A stretch of 64,000 bases of DNA from Flavobacterium pectinovorum (lineage in GTDB: Bacteria; Bacteroidota; Bacteroidia; Flavobacteriales; Flavobacteriaceae): contig NZ_JAFEVZ010000011.1 in the NCBI RefSeq assembly GCF_022802975.1, forward strand, positions 1 through 64,000, in the 5' to 3' direction. Of this stretch, positions 1 through 10,500 are shown piece by piece. Position numbers and translations under genes: made by a program. Below the pieces are notes generated by a model. The model did not search any database and had not been told where the DNA came from. It was given only the letters and a program-made list of their open reading frames with translations. Position 1 is the stretch's first letter. Each line of letters begins with the position of its first letter.

Positions 1-3000
1 GTAATAGCATTTACTGTCGCACTGGTAACTACTGTACATCCCGAAGTATTAGAATCCGTAACTCTAAAACTATACGTCCCAGACGATGCTGCCGTATAAA
101 CATTGCTTCCAATCGCTGTAAATGAAGCACCTCCATTTGTCGAAACTTCATAAGTATAACCAGGCATTCCTCCTAAAGCCGTAATAGTAATCTGAGCCTC
201 TGGTGCTGTCGGTGAACAGCTAAGTTCTCTGCTTACTGATGCCGAGGCTGTCAGTTCTGGATAAACCCTAACAGCTGCTGATGGTATAATACAGCCATTT
301 CTATCCTTAACATGAACAGTATAAGTACCAGGACTTACCGTAAAGGTAGAAACTGATGTGAAAGTGCCGGTAACCCCTCCAATACTATAAGTCAATGGTG
401 CCAAGCCTGTGCCAATCGCTGTAATGGTAAAACTACTGCCTGTACCCATACACTGATTGTCTACAGAAGCGCTTACACTTGGTACTGAATCTGTACCTAT
501 ACTAACATCTACTTTATAAGTACAACCGTTAGCATCCTTAACCCAAATATCCCACTCGGTATTGACTCCGGAATTAGTATCAACTGTGAAAACTGAAGAT
601 GCAATATAATCAGATAACACTGGTGCAACCCCGTCATGCTTGTAAGCATAACTATAAGCCGGAGTTCCTCCAGTAGCAGTTACCGTAATTTGTGAATTAT
701 CATTATTGCAATTTATATTCGTACCTAAAGCACTTGTAATAGATACAGCTGCTGATGGTTGTGCAAGTGTGATACTATAAGTTACCGGACAATTTGTTTT
801 TCTATCTGTTACTGTAATAGTATAAACTCCTGCAGGTTGTGCAGCAGCAACATTTATAGTGGTTACTGTTTCATTAACATTATTAGCACTCTGAATTATA
901 GTTCCTCCCGCATTTCTAATTACATAATCATAACCTCTGTCTTTTACACCGTTTACTGTAAATTGAATTGTTCCGTTTTCACCAAAACATTTAATTGGTG
1001 TTAATACAGAACCACCCGCAACGATATCCGGAACACTTTTTATATTATAATTTAAATCGAAACTACATCCGTTTTTATCTGTAGCCCTAAAAATATAGTC
1101 TCCAGGCTTAAGATTTTTAAATTCACCATCTGCTACGATAGCAGAACTATACCCTGAAGGACCTGATATGATTTGATAACGAATAGGTGATATTCCTCCT
1201 ATTGCCTGAAATTTAACATGAGCTTCATAAGCAGGACACTCTAAACCTGTATCAAATAATACATTAATACCCGTAATAGATGATTTTGGGTTAATCACTA
1301 CCTGTATTGGTCCAAGTTGACAACCCTTACTATCTTTAATATAAGCAGTTATTGTTCCTGCCGAACTTGTAGAATAAGTATTACTTGAGGTAAAATTAGA
1401 ACTTCCATTAAAACTATATTGGTAAGTTCCAGAACCTCCTGAAGCTACGACAGTTACAACAGCCGGTACAGTACCTGTACTGCTACAACCTAAATCAGTA
1501 GCACCAATTGTTCCGGAAACAGCATCTGGATTTACTATAATAACATCTCTCACAGCAGATTCACAGCCTTTACTGTCAATTACTTTGATATTATAAGTAC
1601 CCGATGCTAAACCAATAAACTGATTAGTTGACTGAGTAGTATAAGTTGATGCAGAACTTAGTTTAATTGCATAAGTATAAACCGATGTAAATCCATCTGC
1701 AGCTGTAACTGTAATGGTACCATCATTTGCATTATTACAAGTAATATCGGTTTTGTTAAATGTTAAACTTGGAATTGTTTTTGGAGAAACTATTATAGTA
1801 TTACTTGTTGCCGTACAACCTTTACTGTCTGTAACTGTAAATACATAATTTCCTGCCTGAGTAGCCTCATAAGGAAAAGAAGTAACTACATCAGAAGTTC
1901 CTCCATTACGGGATACACTATAAGTATAAGGTGTACCATAACCTCCGGATACAGCTGTAGTAATAGAGCCATTAACCAAACATGTTAAATCTTGGGTTAA
2001 AGTTGCATTTAATTGTAATTGAGGTTCAATAATAATTCCTGAAATTGTAGCAATACAATTATTAGTATCTGTTACTACAATTGTATGCGTTCCAGGCGCT
2101 ACATTATTAAATGTATTAGTTGTAATTGGAGTATTATTATCTAATTTATAAGTATATGGTGACAATCCTCCTGTTACAGTTACAACTAAACTAGCAGGAT
2201 TAGAAGGTGTATAACACCAATCTGTTGCATCAGCTAAAATTGCTGTTGGTCCGGTTGGCCTTGTTATTGTTATAGCTGCAGATGGCGCAGACAAACAATC
2301 ATTTGCATCTTTTACTATAACTGTATAAGTTCCTTCGCCTATTCCTGTAAAAGTTTTATCTGACTGAAATGCTCTTACAATTCCTGAACTATTACTTAAT
2401 TGATATTGATAACTTCCTGTACCACCTGTAACTGTTGTAACGGTTATTGATGCATCTGGAGATGGTGCGCAGGTTAAAGCTGTTTTATCAACCTGAACAA
2501 TAAGTATTGGTTGAGGCTCCTTTATTTCAGATTCAAATGAAAACTGACAAGTTCCTGCAACGTCATTTTTTACAATTACTTTATAAATCCCTGCGTTTAA
2601 AGAAACAGTTACTGGTGAAGTAGTTGAAGAATCCCAAGTTGAACCATTATCTGTAGAATAAAAGAAGCCTGTATTTGTATTAAAATTGCTTGCAGTAATA
2701 ATGATACTTCCTTTATTACCAATACACTTAGCATCCTGAATTCCTGGTGTCGGTACATTAAAAGCACCGTCAGTATCAATAACCACAGGAATTTCTATTT
2801 CGTTTCCACAGGCTTTCGGTATCTGATAAACAAGAATATCATCGATAGCTAAGTCGTTACCTTGTTTCTCAGCTAAATTGGACAAAATTTGAAACTCCAA
2901 AGATGTATTATCTCCTGGGTTTAATTTAAAAATTTGACCTCCTGCCAAATCAGTTGTTGAATGCCATTTTTCATCTCTTGGAATTAACGGAAAATCTATA

Positions 3001-6000
3001 GGCGTTCCAACCACAACTCCATTTTTAACCAATCTTACGGTTAACTGAGGAGATGCCAAATTATTAGATGCTTTAAGTAAATTAATCATATACAAAGACA
3101 CACTCATATCTTGATTTGGCAAAATATCATTAATTGTCTTACTATACAAAACAGCTCCTGCTTGAAGTTCACCAATATTAACGGCTAAAAACCTTCCGTT
3201 AGTAACCGTTGGCGTATTATTTAATACTGCTGTATGATCTTTGGGCAAAATCCAATTAAAATCTGGTCCATGATCAGGAAGTAATGCACTCGTAACTACA
3301 TAATCACCATCATTCATTAACCATGGATGCCAATCTTCTGGGTTAATACGGATACAATCTACAATAGCGTCTTGTTTTTCCCAACAATAAAGTGAATTGA
3401 TACCCGGTGATTGAGTATCACCACCTCTTCCAAAATCTTCCTGTAATAAATTACTGTATGTAGAAACCTTTTGTATATTATATTTTACAACAACCTTATG
3501 ATTACCGGCAGGAACATTTTCAAATACATTACTTGTTATTGGTGTATTTGGAACAGCAGGTTCCAACCCGTCTTTTTTCAAATAATATTCATAAGTGTAG
3601 GTTGTTCCATTACTTGTAGGCGTATTTACCACAACAGTTGCAGTTGCCGAACCATCGCAATTGTATATAGGATTAATATTATTGTCAATAGACGGATCCT
3701 CAGGTTTTGGATCTAAAATAACATTATAAGGAATTTTATAAATACATCCTTTATCATCCTTAACACGCAAATCATAAGGAATAGGTGAAGACACTACATG
3801 CTTTTCCGGAGAATTTTGCCAACTTGCTCCACCATTAAAACTATATTGGTAAGGAGAAGTTCCACCTTCAACATTTGTAAATCTTATTAATCCCGTTGGC
3901 TGTCCTCCTTCCAATGGTCCACATCCCGCTAATTCAGCAACACCAGCAGAAGCAGTTACAGATGAAGTTGGTCCTGTTATAATAAATTCTTGTGCCGGAT
4001 CAGAACATTCAAGTGTTTCTGTATAAGGATGATAAGAAACAGGATAAGTTACACTATATCTAACTTTAACATTATACGTCCCTGGTGACAGATTTGTAAA
4101 AATAGGGCTAGTTTGGTAAGTTCCTCCATTATTAATACTATACCCCATCGTGTAACCTGTAGTTGGACTTGTCAGGTTAATTCTTATCTCTGCCGGATCA
4201 TCGTAACAATTTATACTCGTAGGAGCAATAATATTATAAGTTGGTTTAGGAGTTTTAGGAACATTAATTGTTACAATTTTTTCACAATTGCCCTCAACTA
4301 CTCTGATAGTATAAAGACCTGCAGTTGGAGCATCAATTTCTTTTGAATTCTGAAAAGTAGACGAGCCATTTACAAAATAAGAATAATTTTTCCAATCCGG
4401 ATCTGTTGTGATCAGGATTTTTCCTGGTCCACAATCAGTTAAAGGTTTTACAATAGATGGTATTGCTTTTATTTCACTTGCAGGGGGATTTATACCAACG
4501 TAATAATTTGTAAAAGTACATCCATCCTCTGTTCGCACTGTAAAAGAATATCCTCCTGAATCTAAATTATCAAAAAGATAATCTCCCGCTGATACAGGAC
4601 CCACTTTTTGAATGGAAGTATTATTTCTGAAAAGTTCGTAGTAATACTGTCCTCTTACTCCAGAAGTATTGACTTTTATACTTCCTTTATCTCCAAAACA
4701 TATCGGTTGTGTTACAATTGTTTGAACATCTAACTTTCTGTCTACAATATTAACCGAAACTTCAAATATACATGGGTTTGTTACTACTCCTGTTTGTTTA
4801 ATATATACTGTATAGTTCCCAGCCGAATTTATTGGAGAAAAGACATTACTGCTGGTATATGTTCCGTTTTTACTCAGACTATATACATATCCTGAAGGAA
4901 GACCATTTACTGTAATTTTACCTTTTGTATTACAATAAATATCATTGTAAGTTACTGTAGGATTTAATTCGTTTTTATAAACATTGAAATAAAACTGATT
5001 AAAACAAGTATTATTTTGATATCTAATTGTTAAACGATATTGTCCTTTTGTATCTGCCCTGTAATCAGGACCTGTGCCTACCGGCAGCCACTTACATAAT
5101 TCATTTTCATTGGCACATTTGTCATTTGCCACAGCATCACACGTGCTTTCGTCTAGTTTTTCCCAAAATATTGTAGTCGCAGTAGCAGATATACCTGTTT
5201 TTATGTCTCTAAAATCACTGGCACCACATAAAAACAAATTAGGCAAAAATTTACCACTATCCGGACATTGTGTAATAGAACCAGCATAAGGAGCCCTTGC
5301 ATAAGGCAATACCGGATTTTCTAATAATCCATTCGGCAGTGTTACTGTAAATTTTTCTTCTATTGACAAACAAGGAGCGGGTGCAGTATTTTTTACATAA
5401 TATACACCTTCTTTTACAACTGTTAATGTCTGACCCGTTCCAATTACAGGTGTTCCTGTTGAACTTGTTGACCATGAATAACTGCTGTATCCGTTAGCTG
5501 CTTTTATTTGAATACTTGTTCCACATAAAACTTCATTTTTTTCAAATTTACAATCGTCAACATCAACTAAAAAATTTGTAGATTGTGGTATACCAATATT
5601 ACAACTTGTATAAGAATCTAAACTTTTATCACCAAAAATTCCCGTATTATAAGTACCCGAATAATTTGATAATGCAGTATTCCTAATAATATTAGAACAA
5701 ACATCACTAATCTCACTACAAGTTTCTACTACTTTAACCTTAAACCTAATAGTATATCTTGGATCACTTACTTCAACAAATTGCCTTGGAACCGTAAATG
5801 TAATGGTACGGGTGGCCGCATCATAAGTATGGGTCACTCTGTATGTATTACGACCAATAACAATAGGTGCTGGTAATTCAACTATATCAGTAGGATAAAC
5901 AAATTTTGTATTAATAGGTAAAATATCTGTTATAGTAAAATTGGTAGCATTATCATTACCCTGATTTTGAAACCCAATTACGTAGTGTAACTCCTTACCT

Positions 6001-7436
6001 AAAGTAACATCTTTTCCTCCCATATTAATTGGAGGAGTTGGAGGGGTTGTTATAGGTACATTATAATCAAAAACCTCTTTCGTTAAAGTAATTTTTGGCT
6101 CAATAATATCAACGGCAAATGTGGACAAAAATGCAGCAAAACCATCCCCGCCTCCTGGTCCGTCATTTGTAAACATTCGAAAAGTTCCCTGAGTTGCCCC
6201 ATTAGGAATTACAGAATTCGATGGGTTTGGAATCTCTAAATAATCAATATCAAAACCTAGATTATTACGATTGGTTGGATTACGATTGGTGACCTGAGCG
6301 TTATCAACCGTGATAGTAGCATTAAAGAAATTTGAATCTGTTTCGGGGCTAAGAGTTGTAGGGTTAAGCGAATTAGTAATAGAAGTAAAAGAACTATTAA
6401 CTGTAGTTATAGGAACCAAACCATTTTTAAATAATAAACCGTCTCCTTTTTTATCAAAGTCACCATCTAATGCTGCAACACCTATTTTAGCAATAACAGG
6501 AAATCCTGCTGGCAAGGTTTGAAATCCGCTAATAGGAATATCTACAGTTAATAATTTATCAGTTCCAGCATCAACATTGGTCATTTGAGCACCGTCAAAA
6601 ACCGAAATATATTTACTTGAAACCGTTGGACTTTCATAAATAACTACTAACGACCATCCTCCGGCACTTCCTCCTCTTCTAATACCTGTTGTTGCCCTTA
6701 TATTAGCTACCGTATAAGTTTGGTCAGCATTTGGTAAAGCTTGTAATATACTCGTTACATCTTTAAAACAAACGTAAACGCCATTATTAAAATTGTTGCT
6801 GTTATTACCTTTAAAAATTACTTCTTTAGGATCAGTTTTACTAGCTGTTAATGTTTGATATGTACCATTACCTATTTTAAGTTTAACCTGATTCCAATCG
6901 GTTTCAGCAGTAGAGCCACAATTAAAGCAGTTACCATCTGTACTTGATCCGTTAGGATACATAGCTGACCAGTATAATCCTGCAAAAACAATCCTTTTAC
7001 AACTATTATTGATAGCTAAATCTGCACTACTGGAACTAAAGTTACCATTAGTATTATCTACGTTAAGATAAACAGCATCTAAATCATTGTTGTTTTTAGT
7101 TCCGTTATAAGGTAGTCTCTCTCCCTTTGGAGTTAAAATTGTATTTCCAATAATCTTAATATCACCTTGTACTTTAAGATACTTATTTCCTTTTCCATCA
7201 TCGAGTCTGGCAGAAAATTTTGTTCCCACCTGCGCATGACCAATATTAAAAGCAAAAAGCAACAAAAACACAAGAATAGCAGTACTCTTGATTTTTATTG
7301 CTTTTAAATTCTTTACTTCTTTTTTGTACAAAAAAAGAAATCTTAAATCGTTAAATTGATTTTCGGCAAATAATACAAAATTTGTAATCATTGCTAAAAC
7401 CAATCCTGCAGGTTTAAAAGTAGTAGGGTTTTTCAT
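1..7436 (-). CDS. sprB: Giant SprB-like cell-surface adhesin, N-terminal part (3' end outside window)
   Basis: The frame is open from an ATG at 7436 to the left edge, about 2478 codons. An extended signal region ends near residue 68 (cleavage after GHA, before QVG). Residues ~70-440 form a secreted domain I cannot name. Residues ~460-580 resemble a DUF11-type conserved repeat. From ~620 onward come SprB-type repeats, recognisable by 'GG(T)xPYxYS' and 'VxDxxGC' motifs every ~75-85 residues, interrupted at ~1365-1545 by a jelly-roll-like domain containing 'AIDDILVYQIP'. In F. johnsoniae, SprB is the mobile gliding adhesin exported by the T9SS and moved along the cell surface. The position after sprC- and sprD-like genes supports the name. 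The C-terminal sorting domain should lie outside the window. Another large SprB-repeat adhesin remains possible. Confidence 0.75.
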   Translation of the reverse strand, partial: MKNPTTFKPAGLVLAMITNFVLFAENQFNDLRFLFLYKKEVKNLKAIKIKSTAILVFLLLFAFNIGHAQVGTKFSARLDDGKGNKYLKVQGDIKIIGNTILTPKGERLPYNGTKNNNDLDAVYLNVDNTNGNFSSSSADLAINNSCKRIVFAGLYWSAMYPNGSSTDGNCFNCGSTAETDWNQVKLKIGNGTYQTLTASKTDPKEVIFKGNNSNNFNNGVYVCFKDVTSILQALPNADQTYTVANIRATTGIRRGGSAGGWSLVVIYESPTVSSKYISVFDGAQMTNVDAGTDKLLTVDIPISGFQTLPAGFPVIAKIGVAALDGDFDKKGDGLLFKNGLVPITTVNSSFTSITNSLNPTTLSPETDSNFFNATITVDNAQVTNRNPTNRNNLGFDIDYLEIPNPSNSVIPNGATQGTFRMFTNDGPGGGDGFAAFLSTFAVDIIEPKITLTKEVFDYNVPITTPPTPPINMGGKDVTLGKELHYVIGFQNQGNDNATNFTITDILPINTKFVYPTDIVELPAPIVIGRNTYRVTHTYDAATRTITFTVPRQFVEVSDPRYTIRFKVKVVETCSEISDVCSNIIRNTALSNYSGTYNTGIFGDKSLDSYTSCNIGIPQSTNFLVDVDDCKFEKNEVLCGTSIQIKAANGYSSYSWSTSSTGTPVIGTGQTLTVVKEGVYYVKNTAPAPCLSIEEKFTVTLPNGLLENPVLPYARAPYAGSITQCPDSGKFLPNLFLCGASDFRDIKTGISATATTIFWEKLDESTCDAVANDKCANENELCKWLPVGTGPDYRADTKGQYRLTIRYQNNTCFNQFYFNVYKNELNPTVTYNDIYCNTKGKITVNGLPSGYVYSLSKNGTYTSSNVFSPINSAGNYTVYIKQTGVVTNPCIFEVSVNIVDRKLDVQTIVTQPICFGDKGSIKVNTSGVRGQYYYELFRNNTSIQKVGPVSAGDYLFDNLDSGGYSFTVRTEDGCTFTNYYVGINPPASEIKAIPSIVKPLTDCGPGKILITTDPDWKNYSYFVNGSSTFQNSKEIDAPTAGLYTIRVVEGNCEKIVTINVPKTPKPTYNIIAPTSINCYDDPAEIRINLTSPTTGYTMGYSINNGGTYQTSPIFTNLSPGTYNVKVRYSVTYPVSYHPYTETLECSDPAQEFIITGPTSSVTASAGVAELAGCGPLEGGQPTGLIRFTNVEGGTSPYQYSFNGGASWQNSPEKHVVSSPIPYDLRVKDDKGCIYKIPYNVILDPKPEDPSIDNNINPIYNCDGSATATVVVNTPTSNGTTYTYEYYLKKDGLEPAVPNTPITSNVFENVPAGNHKVVVKYNIQKVSTYSNLLQEDFGRGGDTQSPGINSLYCWEKQDAIVDCIRINPEDWHPWLMNDGDYVVTSALLPDHGPDFNWILPKDHTAVLNNTPTVTNGRFLAVNIGELQAGAVLYSKTINDILPNQDMSVSLYMINLLKASNNLASPQLTVRLVKNGVVVGTPIDFPLIPRDEKWHSTTDLAGGQIFKLNPGDNTSLEFQILSNLAEKQGNDLAIDDILVYQIPKACGNEIEIPVVIDTDGAFNVPTPGIQDAKCIGNKGSIIITASNFNTNTGFFYSTDNGSTWDSSTTSPVTVSLNAGIYKVIVKNDVAGTCQFSFESEIKEPQPILIVQVDKTALTCAPSPDASITVTTVTGGTGSYQYQLSNSSGIVRAFQSDKTFTGIGEGTYTVIVKDANDCLSAPSAAITITRPTGPTAILADATDWCYTPSNPASLVVTVTGGLSPYTYKLDNNTPITTNTFNNVAPGTHTIVVTDTNNCIATISGIIIEPQLQLNATLTQDLTCLVNGSITTAVSGGYGTPYTYSVSRNGGTSDVVTSFPYEATQAGNYVFTVTDSKGCTATSNTIIVSPKTIPSLTFNKTDITCNNANDGTITVTAADGFTSVYTYAIKLSSASTYTTQSTNQFIGLASGTYNIKVIDSKGCESAVRDVIIVNPDAVSGTIGATDLGCSSTGTVPAVVTVVASGGSGTYQYSFNGSSNFTSSNTYSTSSAGTITAYIKDSKGCQLGPIQVVINPKSSITGINVLFDTGLECPAYEAHVKFQAIGGISPIRYQIISGPSGYSSAIVADGEFKNLKPGDYIFRATDKNGCSFDLNYNIKSVPDIVAGGSVLTPIKCFGENGTIQFTVNGVKDRGYDYVIRNAGGTIIQSANNVNETVTTINVAAAQPAGVYTITVTDRKTNCPVTYSITLAQPSAAVSITSALGTNINCNNDNSQITVTATGGTPAYSYAYKHDGVAPVLSDYIASSVFTVDTNSGVNTEWDIWVKDANGCTYKVDVSIGTDSVPSVSASVDNQCMGTGSSFTITAIGTGLAPLTYSIGGVTGTFTSVSTFTVSPGTYTVHVKDRNGCIIPSAAVRVYPELTASASVSRELSCSPTAPEAQITITALGGMPGYTYEVSTNGGASFTAIGSNVYTAASSGTYSFRVTDSNTSGCTVVTSATVNAI

Positions 7437-7578
7437 GGTATTTACTTTTTTTGGGGCTTCTTTTTTTATAATCTAAGGGGCATTAGAAGATAAATTTTGG
7501 GCGCTTTAAAAATATTTATTTTTTATTAGTCCTTCTTAAATTTTAAAAAGGACTTATTTTTTATTCCTGATTCTATTA
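7437..7578 (-). other. sprD-sprB intergenic spacer with imperfect hairpin
   Basis: This 142-nt gap is the largest between the last three genes of the operon. It holds an imperfect hairpin at about 7531-7559 (agtcc...ggact arms) with no long U tail on the minus strand. I see no clear TAnnTTTG box. It may act as an mRNA processing or partial termination site that sets the ratio of SprD to SprB. That role is inference. Confidence 0.3.
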
Positions 7579-10500
7579 TTAATTTTCAACTTTTACAATT
7601 ACCATTCTGTTATTGTAAGGTTTACTTCCTTTTGCTTCTAATGCCTTAGTTGCGCCAGATAAGTCTTCATGTTTTTCGTAATAAATATAATATTTACTTG
7701 TCGTCACATTGTAAAAGAAATTAACATCTGAACGTCCAGCGGCAACAGCTTTTCTTAAAAATTCATCTCGTTTTTCAACACTGTTATGCACTGCAATAAT
7801 TAGATAATAACCACTTTCAGAATTTTTAATATTCTTAATAATTTGCATATTTGACTGGTCTTCACCAAAATCAAAATCGCTTTCTGTTAATGGAGTACTA
7901 CTTAATTTTGTTGTTTCTTTTATACGTTTAAGAGCTGCAACATCCTGAGCATATCTTCCTTCATCATTTTCATAAGCCGCACGTTTAATTCTACGTTTTT
8001 TCTCAATTTCTGTTTCAGTCTTAATACGCTCTAAATTTGTAATTAATGCGATATTATCTTGCTCAGCTTTTAATTGAGCTGCTTTTAATTCATTGATTTT
8101 TTCTAAATAAGCTCTATTTAAAGCATCATTTTTATTAGGAACTTTTTTAAGTCTTTCGTTATATAGGTTTGTTAAATTAGTTATAGCGTTCTTTTGAGTT
8201 CTGTTTGCATCTGCTATTTGACTTTTTAGAGATTCAATTTGTGCGTTCTCTGCGCTAACACTCTTAAATGGCTTAGGTTCTTTATAAATACCTTTTTCAC
8301 TCAAATCATTTTCTTCCTTCATATCATTCAGGTCTTTTTGCTTATTCGCAACAGTAGTATTAAACTGGGCAATCAAGTCAGACTGAGTTTTTCCTGAATT
8401 TTCAACTAACTGAGTTAAGTTATCAAGCTCTTTTGCACTTTCATCTTTTAAAGCTGCAGCTGCTAATGCTTCTGCATCGGCTTTTGCTTTAGCATCTGCC
8501 GCAAGTTTTGCCTGAAGCGCTTCTGCATCGGCTTTTGCTTTAGCATCTGCCGCAAGTTTTGCCTGAAGCGCTTCTGCATCAGCTTTTGCTTTAGCATCTG
8601 CTGCAAGTTTTGCCTGAAGCGCTTCTGCATCAGCTTTTGCTTTAGCATCTGCTGCAAGTTTTGCCTGAAGCGCTTCTGCATCAGCTTTTGCTTTGGCATC
8701 TGCCGCAAGTTTTGCCTGAAGAGCTTCTGCATCAGCTTTTGCTTTAGCATCTGCCGCAAGTTTTGCCTGAAGAGCTTCTGCATCGGCTTTTGCTTTAGCA
8801 TCTGCCGCAAGTTTTGCCTGAAGAGCTTCTGCATCGGCTTTTGCTTTAGCATCTGCTGCAAGTTTTATTTTAAGAGCTTCTGCATCGGCTTTTGCTTTGG
8901 CTTCTGCCGCAAGTTTTGCCTGAAGCGCTTCTGCATCGGCTTTTGCTTTAGCTTCCTCAGCTAATTTCAATTGTTTTGCTTCCGCTTCTGCTTTCGCTTT
9001 ATTAGTAGCTTCTGCATCAGCTTTTACTTTAGCATCTGCAAGTAATTTTGCTTGTAAAGCTTCCATATCAGCTTTCGCTTTAGCATCTGCCGCAAGTTTT
9101 GCCTGAAGCGCTTCTGCATCGGCTTTTGCTTTAGCATCTGCTGCTAATTTTATTTTAAGAGCTTCTGCGTCGGCTTTTGCTTTGGCATCTGCAACAAGTT
9201 TTATCTGTAATGCTTCAGCATCAGCCTTTGCTTTTGCTTCTGCAGCTATTCTTGCTTGTCTTGCTTCTGCATCGGCTTTTACCTTCGCTTCAGCAGCTAA
9301 TCTTTCTTTTTCTGCAGCTAATTCAGCTGTTCTAGCTTTTGCATCTGCAGCTGCTTTTGCTTTTGCTGCAGCATCTTTTGCAGCTTTTGTTTTAGCTTCT
9401 GCAGCAGCTTTTGCTTTAGCTTCTGCAGCTAATCTGGCTTGTAAAGCATCTGAATCGGCTTTTGCTTTGGCATCTGCTGCTATAATAGACTGTAAATCTG
9501 CAGCTTCCATTTTTGCTTTAGCTTCCGCTTTACGTTTAGCTTCTTCTGCATCTGCTTTTGCTTTGGCATCCGCTAATAATTTAGTTTTTGTTGCCTCTGC
9601 ATCAGCATTTACTTTTGCATCTGCCGCCAATTTAATTTTTAATGCTTCTGCATCAGCTTTCGCTTTGGTATCTGCCGCTAATTTTGCTTTTGCAGCTGCC
9701 TCAGCGTCTGCTTTAACTTTTTCAGCTGCAGCTAATCTTACCTGTAATGCTTCTGCATCAGCTTTTGCTTTGGCTTCAGCAGCTAATTTTGCTTTTGTTG
9801 CTCCATCAACTCTGGTAATTGGAGTAGTTGATTTTTTTGCTATTACTGGTTTTGGTTTAGAAGTGTCTATCAAAGAACCTTCTTCATCATCACCATAATA
9901 ATAATTGGTATTTTTAAATTTATATGCAATCACAAATTCATGAGAGGAGCCAAGATTGGTAAAATTACCTAACCCTCTTTCGTAATTATATTCTATTGCA
10001 ATATTAGGTGTTATATTAACACCCAAACCTGCTGAAATTCCATTTAAAGTATTGTAACCAGCTTGTGCCCAAATTCCTTGTGGAATAGTAAGCATAGCGA
10101 GTCCCGAAATTATGGTATTGTCCTTTTTAATTTCTGTTTTTACAATACCTGAAAATTTACTTTGATCAAAAAAACCATAGCTGTCAATATAGCCAGTGTA
10201 CATAGCATGCAATTGAATCGCTTTTTCAGGATCTTCCTTAACCATTCCTGAACCAAAATTATACAGGATTAAATTGTTCATGGATAATCCGAAATCAAGA
10301 AAAGCGGTTCCGTAATTGATCCCCGGATTTATTGCAATTAATGTGTTTGAAGGATAATCTCCATTCAAAACACCAGGACTTTCTGAAATGATTTTACCCT
10401 TGTCTAAACCGCTTTGGTAAGCGCCAACGTTTAATCCAAAAGTTAAATTACTATCTTCTTGTAATTCGATATTATGAGCAAAATTAAAAACTCCGCCAAA

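Noticed and set aside
5131..5140. CACGTG in the SprB-like gene as a further parS site
   Set aside because: The flanks (cacacgtgct) do not form the 16-nt palindrome.
759..6522. Short plus-strand frames within 1-7436
   Set aside because: They oppose the long open minus-strand frame and have cysteine/isoleucine-rich nonsense products.
8485..8841. CRISPR-like regular repeats
   Set aside because: The units are directly adjacent without spacers, in frame, and code for a helical repeat.
8463..9898. Long open frames on other frames and on the plus strand across the sprD repeats
   Set aside because: They arise from the repeated, stop-free codon pattern of the KADAEA array and have low-complexity products without starts or families.
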